Shown: piece after piece, positions 10,542-18,697 of the stretch
Layout of the letters: each line of letters begins with the position of its first letter
Numbering within the stretch: position 1 is the stretch's first letter
DNA from: Microbacteriaceae bacterium PS02070
GTDB taxonomy: Bacteria; Actinomycetota; Actinomycetes; Actinomycetales; Microbacteriaceae
Direction of reading: 5' to 3'
DNA length: 64,000 nucleotides
Assembly: GCA_029959865.1 (NCBI GenBank)
Contig: JASCPE010000002.1
Span: 434,001-498,000, forward strand
Made by a program: the position numbers and the translations under genes
The notes under the pieces: generated by a model
Told to the model about the DNA's origin: nothing
Database searches by the model: none
Seen by the model: only the letters and a program-made list of their open reading frames with translations

Positions 10542-11740
10542 TGACCGCTGAGACCCAGACCCCGATCATCGACACGGAGAGGGGTCACATCGACCCTGCC
10601 GCCGCATTCGTGCCGGTGCAGACGCGTTCGGAGCGCCCGCGGTCATATGACCCCGCGGACTACGACGCGCCGACCGGCCGTGAGGTCAATTGGAAGCACA
10701 CGCCGATCGCTGAGCTCGCCACCGTCTTCATCGACGAGGAGACCGAGTCCGGTGACGACATCGGCATCGAGTACTCGGTGATCGGCGAGGGTACAGAGTG
10801 GGTGGAGTCGACCGGCCACGAGGCCTCCGTCCGTGGTGAGTTCTTCGTGCCCGAGGACCTGCCCTCTGCGATCGCCTGGAAGCGATGCGCCAACGCGCTG
10901 CACCAGCGCATCCCGGCAGACGTTGAGCTCGAGGCTCCCGTGCACATCAAGGTGCACGGCAAAGATGGTCGTCACGCCAACGCGCACCTGATTATCGAAG
11001 CGATGCCCAACTCCAAGGGCACGATCATCCTTGAGCACTCGGGGTCTGCTCAGTATGCGCAGAACGTCGAGATCATCGTCCGCGATGGCGCGTCGCTCAC
11101 GCTCGTGAGCGTGCAGGAGTGGGACGACGACGCTGTGCACGTTGCCGCACACCAGGCTCGCGTCGACCGTGACGCGTCGCTGCGCCACATCGTGATCAGC
11201 CTTGGTGGCCGGATCGTCCGGGTCAACCCCAGCCTGGAACTGGCCGGCGCCGGGTCGGAGGGGGAGATGTTCGGTCTCGCCTTTGCCGATGACGGACAGT
11301 ACCTGGAGAGCCAGGTGTACCTCTACCACAAGGGAGAGAACACCACCGGAGACGTCCTGTACAAGGGTGCGCTGCAGGGCAAGACCGCCCGCACGACGTG
11401 GATCGGCGATGTCCTCATCGGTGCGCACGCCACCGGAACCGACAGCTATGAGGCCAACCGCAACCTGTTGCTCACCGACGGAGCGCGTGCCGAGTCGATC
11501 CCGAACCTGGAGATCGAAACCGGCGACATCAAGGGCGCGGGCCACGCGAGTGCCACGGGTCGTTTCGACGACGAGCAGCTCTTCTATCTGCAGGCGCGCG
11601 GCATCGCCGAGGAGGAGGCGCGGCGTCTCGTTGTCCTGGGCTTCTTGACCGAGGTCATCCAGAAGGTCGGCGACGACACGCTGGAAGAGCACCTCACCGC
11701 CGCCGTCGAGGCTGAGCTCGCAGGCGGTGTCGCCCGCTGA
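10541..11740 (+). CDS. sufD: Fe-S cluster assembly protein SufD
   Basis: A 399-residue SufB/SufD-family protein and the SufD partner in SufBC2D, by position and length. The central beta-helix is evident (repeated short hydrophobic/acidic strands), and the C-terminal block GHASATGRFDDEQLFYLQAR contains the conserved histidine region. Coupling to sufB by a TGATG overlap and the same TGATG junction with the following Rieske gene show one tightly linked transcription unit. SufD is believed to help iron entry into the complex. The assignment of D rather than a second B rests on gene order and the shorter, more divergent sequence. Confidence 0.94.
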   Translation: MTAETQTPIIDTERGHIDPAAAFVPVQTRSERPRSYDPADYDAPTGREVNWKHTPIAELATVFIDEETESGDDIGIEYSVIGEGTEWVESTGHEASVRGEFFVPEDLPSAIAWKRCANALHQRIPADVELEAPVHIKVHGKDGRHANAHLIIEAMPNSKGTIILEHSGSAQYAQNVEIIVRDGASLTLVSVQEWDDDAVHVAAHQARVDRDASLRHIVISLGGRIVRVNPSLELAGAGSEGEMFGLAFADDGQYLESQVYLYHKGENTTGDVLYKGALQGKTARTTWIGDVLIGAHATGTDSYEANRNLLLTDGARAESIPNLEIETGDIKGAGHASATGRFDDEQLFYLQARGIAEEEARRLVVLGFLTEVIQKVGDDTLEEHLTAAVEAELAGGVAR

Positions 11741-12069
11741 TGGCACAGCAGAAGGCCTGCGCGCTGAGCGACCTGGAGACGGACGCGGCTCATCGTGTCG
11801 TTCTCGACGGAGTACCGATTGCCGTCGTTCTCGACTCCGCCGGCGCCGTGCACGCGATCGGCGACACCTGCACGCACGGCGACATCTCACTCTCCGACGG
11901 CTTCGTCGAGGGAGAGACCCTGGAGTGCTGGGCGCACGGATCGGCGTTCTCGCTGAAGACCGGCCGCCCCCTGAACCTGCCGGCCTACGAGCCGGTGCCC
12001 GTATACGTGGTGACGATCGATGGCGATGATGTTCTCATCGACCCCGACGTGACCGTTGAACTGAACTGA
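11740..12069 (+). CDS. Rieske-type [2Fe-2S] ferredoxin in the suf operon
   Basis: A 109-residue soluble Rieske protein resembling the small ferredoxins of non-heme iron oxygenase systems. The cluster ligands are visible as CTHG (about residues 46-49) and CWAHGSAF (about 64-71), giving two Cys and two His. No signal peptide or membrane segment is present, so it acts in the cytoplasm. It sits between sufD and sufC and starts by TGATG overlap, an arrangement I recognise from other Actinobacteria. A role as electron donor or cluster carrier for the Suf machine is inferred from the context. Confidence 0.9.
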   Translation: MAQQKACALSDLETDAAHRVVLDGVPIAVVLDSAGAVHAIGDTCTHGDISLSDGFVEGETLECWAHGSAFSLKTGRPLNLPAYEPVPVYVVTIDGDDVLIDPDVTVELN

Positions 12070-12081
12070 GTGAGGAACGAG

Positions 12082-12852
12082 ATGTCTGTTCTCGAGATTC
12101 GTGACCTGCACGTGTCGGTGACCACCGACGACGGCGAGACCCCCATCCTGAACGGAATCGACCTGACGGTGCGCACCGGGGAGACCCACGCGATCATGGG
12201 CCCCAACGGCTCGGGCAAGTCGACGCTTGCCTACGCGATCGCCGGTCACCCCAAGTACACCGTGACGAAGGGTTCGATCACCCTCGACGGCGAGGACGTC
12301 CTGGAGATGGCGGTCGACGAGCGTGCGCGCGCTGGGCTGTTCCTGGCGATGCAGTACCCGGTGGAGATTCCCGGTGTCACCGTCACCAACTTCCTGCGGA
12401 CCGCTAAGACCGCTGTCGACGGCGAGGCGCCTGCCATCCGCCAGTGGACCAAGGACGTCAAGGAGTCGATGAAGAAGCTGCGCATGGAGCCGCGCTTCGC
12501 TCAGCGCAACGTCAACGAGAGCTTCTCCGGTGGCGAGAAGAAGCGCCACGAGATCCTTCAGCTCGAGCTCCTCAAGCCGAAGGTCGCCGTCCTCGACGAG
12601 ACCGATTCGGGCCTCGACGTCGACGCACTGAAGATCGTGTCCGAGGGCGTCAACCGCGCCCAGGCGGAGACGGACCTCGGTGTTCTGCTCATCACGCACT
12701 ACACGCGGATCCTTCGCTACATCAAGCCGGACTTCGTGCACGTGATCGTGAAGGGCAAGATCGTCGAAGAGGGCGGTCCCGAACTCGCACAGCGTCTGGA
12801 GGACGAGGGATACGATCGTTTCCTCCCTGCCGACGCCCCCATCGAGGCTTAA
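12082..12852 (+). CDS. sufC: Fe-S cluster assembly ATPase SufC
   Basis: A 256-residue ABC-type ATPase that drives SufBC2D. Motifs: Walker A GPNGSGKST (about residues 37-45), the SufC-typical signature NESFSGGEKKRHE, Walker B KVAVLDETDSGLDVDALK, and the switch histidine in LLITHYTRIL. I chose the ATG at 12082 (MSVLEIRDLHVS) because GAGGAACGAG lies directly upstream. A GTG four codons earlier is in frame but would leave that sequence inside the gene. It follows the Rieske gene by 12 bp and precedes sufT by 9 bp. Confidence 0.96.
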   Translation: MSVLEIRDLHVSVTTDDGETPILNGIDLTVRTGETHAIMGPNGSGKSTLAYAIAGHPKYTVTKGSITLDGEDVLEMAVDERARAGLFLAMQYPVEIPGVTVTNFLRTAKTAVDGEAPAIRQWTKDVKESMKKLRMEPRFAQRNVNESFSGGEKKRHEILQLELLKPKVAVLDETDSGLDVDALKIVSEGVNRAQAETDLGVLLITHYTRILRYIKPDFVHVIVKGKIVEEGGPELAQRLEDEGYDRFLPADAPIEA

Positions 12853-12861
12853 GATCGTTAT

Positions 12862-13191
12862 ATGACCGAGACGCTGAGCCCTGAGAAGTTCGACGAGGTT
12901 ACCGAGGCGCTCAAGGACGTCATGGACCCCGAACTGGGGATCAATGTCGTCGACCTCGGACTCATCTACGACCTCAGCTGGGACACCGAGAACGACGCAC
13001 TCGTCATTCACATGACGCTCACGTCGGCGGGTTGCCCGCTGACCGACGTGCTCGAGGAGCAGACCGCGCAGTCGTTGGACAACGTGGTGGAGCGTTTCCG
13101 CATCAACTGGGTGTGGATGCCACCGTGGGGTCCCGAGCGGATCACCGACGACGGTCGCGATCAGATGCGGGCCCTCGGCTTCGCGATCTGA
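12862..13191 (+). CDS. sufT: SufT-like Fe-S assembly factor (MIP18/DUF59 family)
   Basis: A 109-residue protein of the DUF59/PaaD-like family, which supports maturation of Fe-S proteins. It shows the family core VMDPELGINVVDLGLIYDL (about residues 20-38) and LTSAGCPLTDVLEEQ with the conserved cysteine (about 53-67). The C-terminal part has MPPWGPERITDDGRDQMRALG, typical of this family. It closes the suf operon and is followed by a strong GC hairpin. SufS and SufU, which usually lie between sufC and sufT in Actinobacteria, are absent here and must be encoded elsewhere or replaced. Confidence 0.9.
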   Translation: MTETLSPEKFDEVTEALKDVMDPELGINVVDLGLIYDLSWDTENDALVIHMTLTSAGCPLTDVLEEQTAQSLDNVVERFRINWVWMPPWGPERITDDGRDQMRALGFAI

Positions 13192-13202
13192 ACATCGCTG
13201 TT

Positions 13203-13231
13203 CCCGCCCGGGCGTCCTCGCTGCGGGCGGG
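13203..13231 (+). terminator. Terminator hairpin after the suf operon
   Basis: Perfect 8-bp arms CCCGCCCG and CGGGCGGG with a 13-base loop, 11 bp after the sufT stop codon. It is a GC stem without a long T-tract. It separates suf from the PLP-lyase gene that starts 58 bp later. Confidence 0.6.
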
Positions 13232-13288
13232 TTGCGCCGGGTTTCGGCCGAGGCGACGGAAGGGTCTCGTCGGCGATACGCTCGAAGG

Positions 13289-14449
13289 GTGAGTGCCGTT
13301 CCCCTCGATGCCCTGCCACTTGACCAGCTCCGACGTCGGCACAGCACCAAATGGCGCAGCTACAGCGAGGACGTCATCCCGATGTTCGTCGCCGAGACGG
13401 ACTTTCCGCTCGCGGCTCCCATCCACGACGCGCTCGCGGAGGCGGTCGCGAACGGCGACACCGGCTACACCCCGCCCGACCCGGGGCTCCGCACCGCCTT
13501 TGTGTCCTTCGCGAAGCGGCACTTCGGGTGGGACGTCGATCCTGCCGGCATCCGCTCCACCGGCGACGTCATGATGGGCGTCGTTGAGATCCTCCGTGCC
13601 GTCATCGAACCTGGCGACCGCGTCGTGATCTCCACGCCCGTCTACCCGCCGTTCGGGATGATCATCCCCGAGGCCGACGGTGTCATAGAGGATGTTCCCC
13701 TGATCGACACGGGGACCACGTGGGAACTCGACCTCGACGGCATCGACGCCGCCCTCGCCGACGGCGCCCGCGCCGTGTTGCTCTGCAACCCCCAGAACCC
13801 CACCGGTACCGTGCACTCCCGCGAGTCGCTTGCGGGCCTCGCGGAGATTGCACGACGCCATGGCGTCCCTGTCGTCAGCGACGAAATCCACTCCCCGCTG
13901 GTGTACCCCGGAGCCACCTTCACGCCCTTCTTGGATGCCTCCCCGGACGCCGTCGAAGTCGGCTTCGCCGTGACGAGCGCCTCCAAGGCGTTCAACCTCG
14001 CTGGCCTCAAATGCGCTCTGATGGTCGCTTCCGGAGACGGCCCGAAGAAGGTCCTCCGCGAGCTCTCCCCTGAAGTCGAATGGCGCACGAGCTTGTTCGG
14101 CGCGATCGCGGGCGTGGCTGCCTTCTCGGACGACTCCGCTCCGTGGCTCGAGAGCCTCGTGGCCCGGCTGGATCTCAATCGTGTCCTGCTCGCCGACCTC
14201 CTCGACGAGCACTTGCCGCTCGCGCGGTACCGCATCCCTGAGGCGGGGTATCTCGCCTGGATCGACGTCTCGGCGTACGGGTGGGGAGACGATCCGGCGC
14301 GCGCGATCCTTCGTGGAGCGCAGGTCGCGCTCCACCATGGACCGCTGTTCGGCCCGCAGGGTGTCGGGCATGTGCGGGTGAACTTCGGATGCGCACCCGA
14401 GGTGCTGCGGGAGGCCGTCGCTCGTATCGCGGCGCTCACCGCCTCGTGA
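13289..14449 (+). CDS. MalY/PatB-family PLP-dependent C-S lyase or aminotransferase
   Basis: A 386-residue fold-type I PLP enzyme. It has the MalY/PatB opening (HSTKWRSYSEDVIPMFVAE), the substrate/PLP block LCNPQNPTGTVHSRE, the cofactor aspartate region VPVVSDEIHSPL, and the PLP-binding lysine in TSASKAFNLAGLKCALM. Characterised relatives are cystathionine or cysteine beta-lyases, releasing homocysteine or sulfide, pyruvate and ammonia. I start at the GTG at 13289, giving VSAVPLDALP, as the upstream frame falls in the intergenic hairpin. Its stop overlaps the start of the MFS gene. Being just downstream of suf operon genes it could feed sulfur metabolism, but that is only suggestive. Confidence 0.85.
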   Translation: MSAVPLDALPLDQLRRRHSTKWRSYSEDVIPMFVAETDFPLAAPIHDALAEAVANGDTGYTPPDPGLRTAFVSFAKRHFGWDVDPAGIRSTGDVMMGVVEILRAVIEPGDRVVISTPVYPPFGMIIPEADGVIEDVPLIDTGTTWELDLDGIDAALADGARAVLLCNPQNPTGTVHSRESLAGLAEIARRHGVPVVSDEIHSPLVYPGATFTPFLDASPDAVEVGFAVTSASKAFNLAGLKCALMVASGDGPKKVLRELSPEVEWRTSLFGAIAGVAAFSDDSAPWLESLVARLDLNRVLLADLLDEHLPLARYRIPEAGYLAWIDVSAYGWGDDPARAILRGAQVALHHGPLFGPQGVGHVRVNFGCAPEVLREAVARIAALTAS

Positions 14450-15801
14450 CCACCGTCTGGACCGCGCGCTACATCTGGGTGACCGTCGGCGCCGTCGCGC
14501 TGATCTTCCTCGCCGCGACCCAGGCGCTGGCGATCACGACCGTGATGCCGGTTGTCAGCGCCGACCTCGGCGGCGAGCACCTCTATGCGGTGGCGTTCTC
14601 CGGCACGCTTGCCACCAGCGTCATCGGCATGGTCGCTGTCGGTGCCTGGTGCGACCGGCGTGACCCCGTGCTGCCGCTCACCGTGTCCGTGGTCCTCTTT
14701 GTCATCGGGCTGTTGATCGCGGGCTTCGCAGGCTCGATGGAAGTGCTTGTGGTGGGCCGTCTGCTCCAGGGGTTGGGCACGGGCGGCCAGACCGTCGCGC
14801 TCTATGTCGTCGTGGCGCGGGTGTACCCCGCCGAGCTCCATGGGCGACTGTTCGCGGCGTTCTCCGCGGCCTGGGTCATCCCATCGCTCGTGGGACCGGT
14901 GCTCGCCGGCGCCGTCGCGGAGCATATCGACTGGCGGTGGGTGTTCCTGGGCGTCGCGATCCTCACCGCGGGGGCGTTCGCGCTCGTGTTCTGGAAGCTT
15001 CATCGCACCCCGCTGGTCGTCGAAAAGCCGTCGACCGACCCGGTCGCCGTGCGGCTCGCCCTGGCGACGCTCGTCGCGTGCGCGGCGGTCGCGTTGAGCC
15101 TCGCCGGGGGAGCGGGAGCATGGTCTCCGGTCATCATCGTCGGCGCGCTCGTCATCATCGCGGTCGCGGCTCGGCCGCTGTTGCCGCGTGGCACCCTCCG
15201 CTCAGCGCGCGGACTGCCGAGCGTCGTTCTCATGCGCGCCCTCGTCGCCGGAGCGCTGTACGGGGCCGAGGCCTATCTGCCGTACGTCCTCATCGCCGAC
15301 TACGACTTCTCCCCCACGTTCGCGGGCTTCGGTCTGACCGCGGCAGCTCTGGCATGGGCGGTCGCCGCGGAGATCCAGGGTCGCTACGGCGACCGGCTCG
15401 GGAACCGTCGCATCACCATCCTCGGATCGATTCCCCTGGTCATCGCGATCGGTGGTGTCGGCCTTGCCGCGTGGCTGCACCTGCCACCGGCTGTCATCAT
15501 CGCAGTGTGGGGTCTGGCGGGCGTGGGCATGGGGCTCATGTATCCCCGGCTGACCGTCCTGACACTCGCGTACTCGACACCGCAGAACCAGGGCTTCAAT
15601 TCTGCGGCGCTGTCGATCTCAGACTCGGTCGGCGCCTCCGCGGCGATCGCCGTGATGGGTGTCGTCTTCGTCAGCCTCGCTGGTACCGGCGCGGGCTTCC
15701 CGGTCGTCTTCGCGCTGGCCACGGGCCTTGCGCTTCTCGCCTGCGTTCCCGGACTCCGCCTCGGTCACGCCCGTGAGCTCTCGCACGCCTCACAGCACTG
15801 A
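14446..15801 (+). CDS. Major facilitator superfamily transporter
   Basis: A 451-residue MFS protein with about 12-14 hydrophobic segments. It begins with a helix ending ATQALAITTVMPVVSADLGG, followed by the motif-A-like loop CDRRDPVLPL and VVGRLLQGLGTGGQTVALYV, features of drug:proton antiporters of the DHA2-like type. The start is the GTG at 14446, overlapping the lyase stop codon (GTGA), so the two genes are translationally coupled. The substrate cannot be read from the sequence. Coupling to a C-S lyase makes export of an amino-acid or thiol compound a possibility. Confidence 0.82.
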   Translation: MTTVWTARYIWVTVGAVALIFLAATQALAITTVMPVVSADLGGEHLYAVAFSGTLATSVIGMVAVGAWCDRRDPVLPLTVSVVLFVIGLLIAGFAGSMEVLVVGRLLQGLGTGGQTVALYVVVARVYPAELHGRLFAAFSAAWVIPSLVGPVLAGAVAEHIDWRWVFLGVAILTAGAFALVFWKLHRTPLVVEKPSTDPVAVRLALATLVACAAVALSLAGGAGAWSPVIIVGALVIIAVAARPLLPRGTLRSARGLPSVVLMRALVAGALYGAEAYLPYVLIADYDFSPTFAGFGLTAAALAWAVAAEIQGRYGDRLGNRRITILGSIPLVIAIGGVGLAAWLHLPPAVIIAVWGLAGVGMGLMYPRLTVLTLAYSTPQNQGFNSAALSISDSVGASAAIAVMGVVFVSLAGTGAGFPVVFALATGLALLACVPGLRLGHARELSHASQH

Positions 15802-15803
15802 AG

Positions 15804-15834
15804 GCCCGCACGGGGCAGTGAGAGCCTGGCGGGC
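15804..15834. terminator. Weak hairpin between convergent MFS and siderophore-reductase genes
   Basis: Six-base arms GCCCGC and GCGGGC with a 19-base loop, in the 42-bp gap between two convergent genes. Position is right for a bidirectional terminator but the stem is short. Confidence 0.35.
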
Positions 15835-15843
15835 TTAGCTGGC

Positions 15844-16758
15844 TCAGACCTCTGCTTTGCCGATGCGCCAATAGCCCATGAATGCGACCGTGCGGCGGTC
15901 AAGCCCACGCTCGCTGACGAGGTGCCGCCTCAGCGTCTTGATGGCTCCGGCTTCACCGGCAAGCCACGCGTAGAGCGGAGTGCTCTTCAGCGCCGCTCCG
16001 CCCTTCGCGGTGCGTCGCGGCGCCTCCCACAACGTCTCGTGATCGATGTCGATCTCGGTCACGTCCGTGCCCTCGCCCTGAATCATCAGTGTCTGGGCAG
16101 CAGCTTCGACGGCGGGCACGAGGAAGGAATGGCGTTCGCGTCCTTCGCGCGAACCGACGCGGTACTCAAACCCCGGGTGGACCGGAAAGTAGGCGGCATC
16201 GGCAGCGTCGGGAAGCTCGGCGACGACCACTCCGCGTGCGTTGGGTGGCAACTGCTCAAGGATGACGGCGATGGCCGGGGCGGCGGTCTCGTCGCCGACA
16301 AGAAGGTACGCGTCAGTGTGCTCGGGAGGCAGGAAGTCCACGCCGTATGCACCCTCTACGGCGGTCGTCGGGCTGGAGATGAGAAGCTCCTGGCCAACTT
16401 CGGCCTGCGCGATCCATGTGCTTGCGGGGCCGAGGATTTCGTGGAAGACCATGTCGATCTCCACTTCACACTGGTTATTGCGCACCGCGCGTGTCGTGTA
16501 GGTCCGAAAGGGCACCTGGCGGTCAGTGGGGAGGGCGCGCCACTCTTCCCACCACGCATCGCCGGTCGGCATGTCGTCGAGGGTGAGGGCTTCTGTCGGG
16601 AAGACGACCTTGATGCGCTGGTCCGGTCCCGACCAGCCGAAGTCGGCGAGGTCGTCCCCGCGAAGGGTGAAGCGCCGGAAGCTCGGGGTGAGCTCCTCGA
16701 TCTTGACGACGGGCGCGCGGAAGAATCGTGCGATGCGGGCGGCGGTCTGGGTTGTCAT
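15844..16758 (-). CDS. Siderophore-interacting protein (ferric-siderophore reductase, SIP family)
   Basis: A 304-residue flavin-dependent reductase of the SIP/ViuB type, which releases iron from imported ferric siderophores in the cytoplasm. Visible are the FAD-binding barrel motif RTYTTRAV (about residues 83-90) with EVEIDMVFHE following. The NAD(P)H-binding domain has LLVGDETAAPAIAVILEQLP (about 152-171) and the C-terminal WLAGEAGAIKTLRRHLVSERG, FMGYWRIG. It is the last gene of the five-gene iron-uptake operon. Its ATG overlaps the ATPase gene's stop region by 4 bp. Confidence 0.93.
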   Translation of the reverse strand: MTTQTAARIARFFRAPVVKIEELTPSFRRFTLRGDDLADFGWSGPDQRIKVVFPTEALTLDDMPTGDAWWEEWRALPTDRQVPFRTYTTRAVRNNQCEVEIDMVFHEILGPASTWIAQAEVGQELLISSPTTAVEGAYGVDFLPPEHTDAYLLVGDETAAPAIAVILEQLPPNARGVVVAELPDAADAAYFPVHPGFEYRVGSREGRERHSFLVPAVEAAAQTLMIQGEGTDVTEIDIDHETLWEAPRRTAKGGAALKSTPLYAWLAGEAGAIKTLRRHLVSERGLDRRTVAFMGYWRIGKAEV

Positions 16759-17657
16759 GCGTCTCCATGTGGTCCGTCGGTCGCGTCAGGCGAGACCGCG
16801 GGCAGCGAGTCAGCGGCGGGAGGTGCCACGTGGTGGCGGCCGCGCGGAAGGACGATCGGGGCGCCGGACACGGGGTCGGGAACGACAAGAGCGTCCAGAT
16901 CGAACACGCTCTTGATGAGATCGGCGTCCAAGATGTCACGAGGCGCACCCGCGGCAACGATCTTGCCGGCTCGCATGGCGATGAGATGGTCGGCGTAGCG
17001 CGCGGCGATATTCATGTCGTGCAGCACCATGGCGATCGTCGTGTTCGAGTCATGATTGAGGTCGGTCAGGAGGTCAAGGACATCGATCTGATGGGTGACG
17101 TCCAGGAAGGTGGTCGGCTCGTCGAGGAGCAGGATGTCGGTCTCCTGGGCGAGCGCCATCGCGATCCACACCCGTTGCCGCTGGCCGCCGGAGAGCTCGT
17201 CCACGGCTCGGTCTGCCAGCTCCGACGTCCCTGTGACCTCCAGGGCGCGCGCGACCACCTCGTAGTCGCGTGCGTTCCAGCGTGCGAGCGGCTTCTGATG
17301 CGGGTGGCGGCCGCGACCGACGAGATCTGCGACAGCGATCCCCTCCGGAGCGATTGGGCTCTGCGGCAACAAGCCGAGAATCCGTGCGACCTCTTTGGAA
17401 GGCCGTGCGCCGATCGGCTCACCGTCGAGGAGGACCTGACCGTCTCGTGGCGAGAGGAGCCGCGCGAGTGAGCGCAGCAGCGTTGACTTCCCGCAGCCGT
17501 TCGGACCGATGATCGCGGTGATCCTGCCTTCAGGGATCGAGACCGTGAGGTCCTCGACAATCGGCCGTGCGCCGTAGGAGAGGGTGAGCGCGTCGGCCGC
17601 GAGCGTGTGGTGGCCAGGCGCGGACGCGGAATCAATGGCGGTGGGTGGGGGTGTCAC
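16755..17657 (-). CDS. Iron-siderophore ABC transporter, ATP-binding protein (FepC type)
   Basis: A 300-residue ABC ATPase with Walker A GPNGCGKST (about residues 52-60), Q-loop in LGLLPQSP, signature ELSGGQRQRVWIAMAL, Walker B ILLLDEPTTFLDV and the switch histidine in VLHDMNIAAR. The sequence is closest in style to FepC/FhuC ATPases. The C-terminal about 50 residues are a proline- and alanine-rich tail. It overlaps both neighbours by 4 bp (permease upstream, SIP reductase downstream), so the whole set is one translationally coupled operon energising ferric-siderophore import. Confidence 0.94.
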   Translation of the reverse strand: MTPPPTAIDSASAPGHHTLAADALTLSYGARPIVEDLTVSIPEGRITAIIGPNGCGKSTLLRSLARLLSPRDGQVLLDGEPIGARPSKEVARILGLLPQSPIAPEGIAVADLVGRGRHPHQKPLARWNARDYEVVARALEVTGTSELADRAVDELSGGQRQRVWIAMALAQETDILLLDEPTTFLDVTHQIDVLDLLTDLNHDSNTTIAMVLHDMNIAARYADHLIAMRAGKIVAAGAPRDILDADLIKSVFDLDALVVPDPVSGAPIVLPRGRHHVAPPAADSLPAVSPDATDGPHGDA

Positions 17658-18697
17658 AGTGACCCTCCTGCGCGGTTGGTGCGGATGAGGAGATAGATCA
17701 GGTAGGGGGCGCCGAGTACTCCGGTGACGACGCCGACGGGGTACCGGTCATCGAACGCGAACTGTCCGATGAGGTCAGACGTGAGGACGAGGATGACCCC
17801 GACCAGTGCCGAGGGGATCAGCGGGCTCGACCCCGGCCCCACGATGCGGGCGGCAATCGGGCCGGACATGAAAGCGACGAACGCGATCGGCCCGCACGCC
17901 GCGGTCGCGAATGCGAGGAGAGCAACGGCGGAGACGATGAGGAGCAGTCGCGTGCGCCCGACGTGAACGCCGAGAGACGCCGCCGAGTCGTCGCCGAGCC
18001 GGAGGGTCTCCAGGTCGCTCACGAGCCACATCATGACCGGAATCAAGATGATCGAGGCGATCGCGAGGGGAACCACACCCTCCCACGTCGCCCCGTTCAG
18101 GCTCCCCGTCAGCCACCGCAGCGCCGTCTGGAGGTCCCAGGCCGCCGCGCGGGAGAGCACGTACGAGACGATCGCGTCGAGCATGGCCGCTACGCCGATG
18201 CCGATGAGGATGAGGCGCGTGCCCGCGAAACCCCCGCGAAACGACAAGAGGTAGATGCCGACGGCCGTGGCGAGTGCGCCCAGGAGCGCCGCGAAGGAGA
18301 CAGCGGTGTCGGAGAGTCCGAAGGTGATGAGCGCGATCACGGCGGCCGCGCTGGCGCCGGAACTGATCCCGATGATGTCGGGCGCGGCGAGGGGGTTTCG
18401 CAGCATGGTCTGGAACGTCACTCCGGCGATGCCGAACGCGATTCCGGCGAGAAGCCCCATGGTGGCGCGGGGGAGTCGGAGCTCTCCAACCGTGAACGAT
18501 GCGCCGGGGACATCCTGCCCGAAGATGACTCCGAGCACCTCCCCGGGCGGGTAGAAGGTCTGACCCACCATCAGGGTGACGAAGAAGACGGCCATCGCAA
18601 GCACGACGAGGATGAGCGTTCGGATCATGCGGCTGCGCTGTCGCTGGGCACGACCGGCACCGATGGTGTCGACGGTGCGCGCGGCGGTGAGGCTCAT
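17654..18697 (-). CDS. Iron-siderophore ABC transporter permease (FecCD family), second subunit
   Basis: A 347-residue FecCD/BtuC-type permease. The N-terminal helix (LILVVLAMAVFFVTLMVGQ) is followed by the family blocks LRLPRATMGLLAGIAFGIAG, RNPLAAPDIIGISSGAS and GPIAFVAFMSGPIAARIVGPG. The last is the cytoplasmic loop that meets the ATPase. I start at the ATG giving MSLTAARTVD because it overlaps the preceding permease stop (ATGA). Longer in-frame starts would run into the other permease gene. It forms the heterodimeric channel with the gene immediately upstream. Confidence 0.93.
   Translation of the reverse strand: MSLTAARTVDTIGAGRAQRQRSRMIRTLILVVLAMAVFFVTLMVGQTFYPPGEVLGVIFGQDVPGASFTVGELRLPRATMGLLAGIAFGIAGVTFQTMLRNPLAAPDIIGISSGASAAAVIALITFGLSDTAVSFAALLGALATAVGIYLLSFRGGFAGTRLILIGIGVAAMLDAIVSYVLSRAAAWDLQTALRWLTGSLNGATWEGVVPLAIASIILIPVMMWLVSDLETLRLGDDSAASLGVHVGRTRLLLIVSAVALLAFATAACGPIAFVAFMSGPIAARIVGPGSSPLIPSALVGVILVLTSDLIGQFAFDDRYPVGVVTGVLGAPYLIYLLIRTNRAGGSL

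Noticed and set aside
12070-12081. GTG at 12070 as the SufC start
   Set aside because: The likely Shine-Dalgarno GAGGAACGAG falls between it and the ATG at 12082, which also gives the normal SufC N-terminus.
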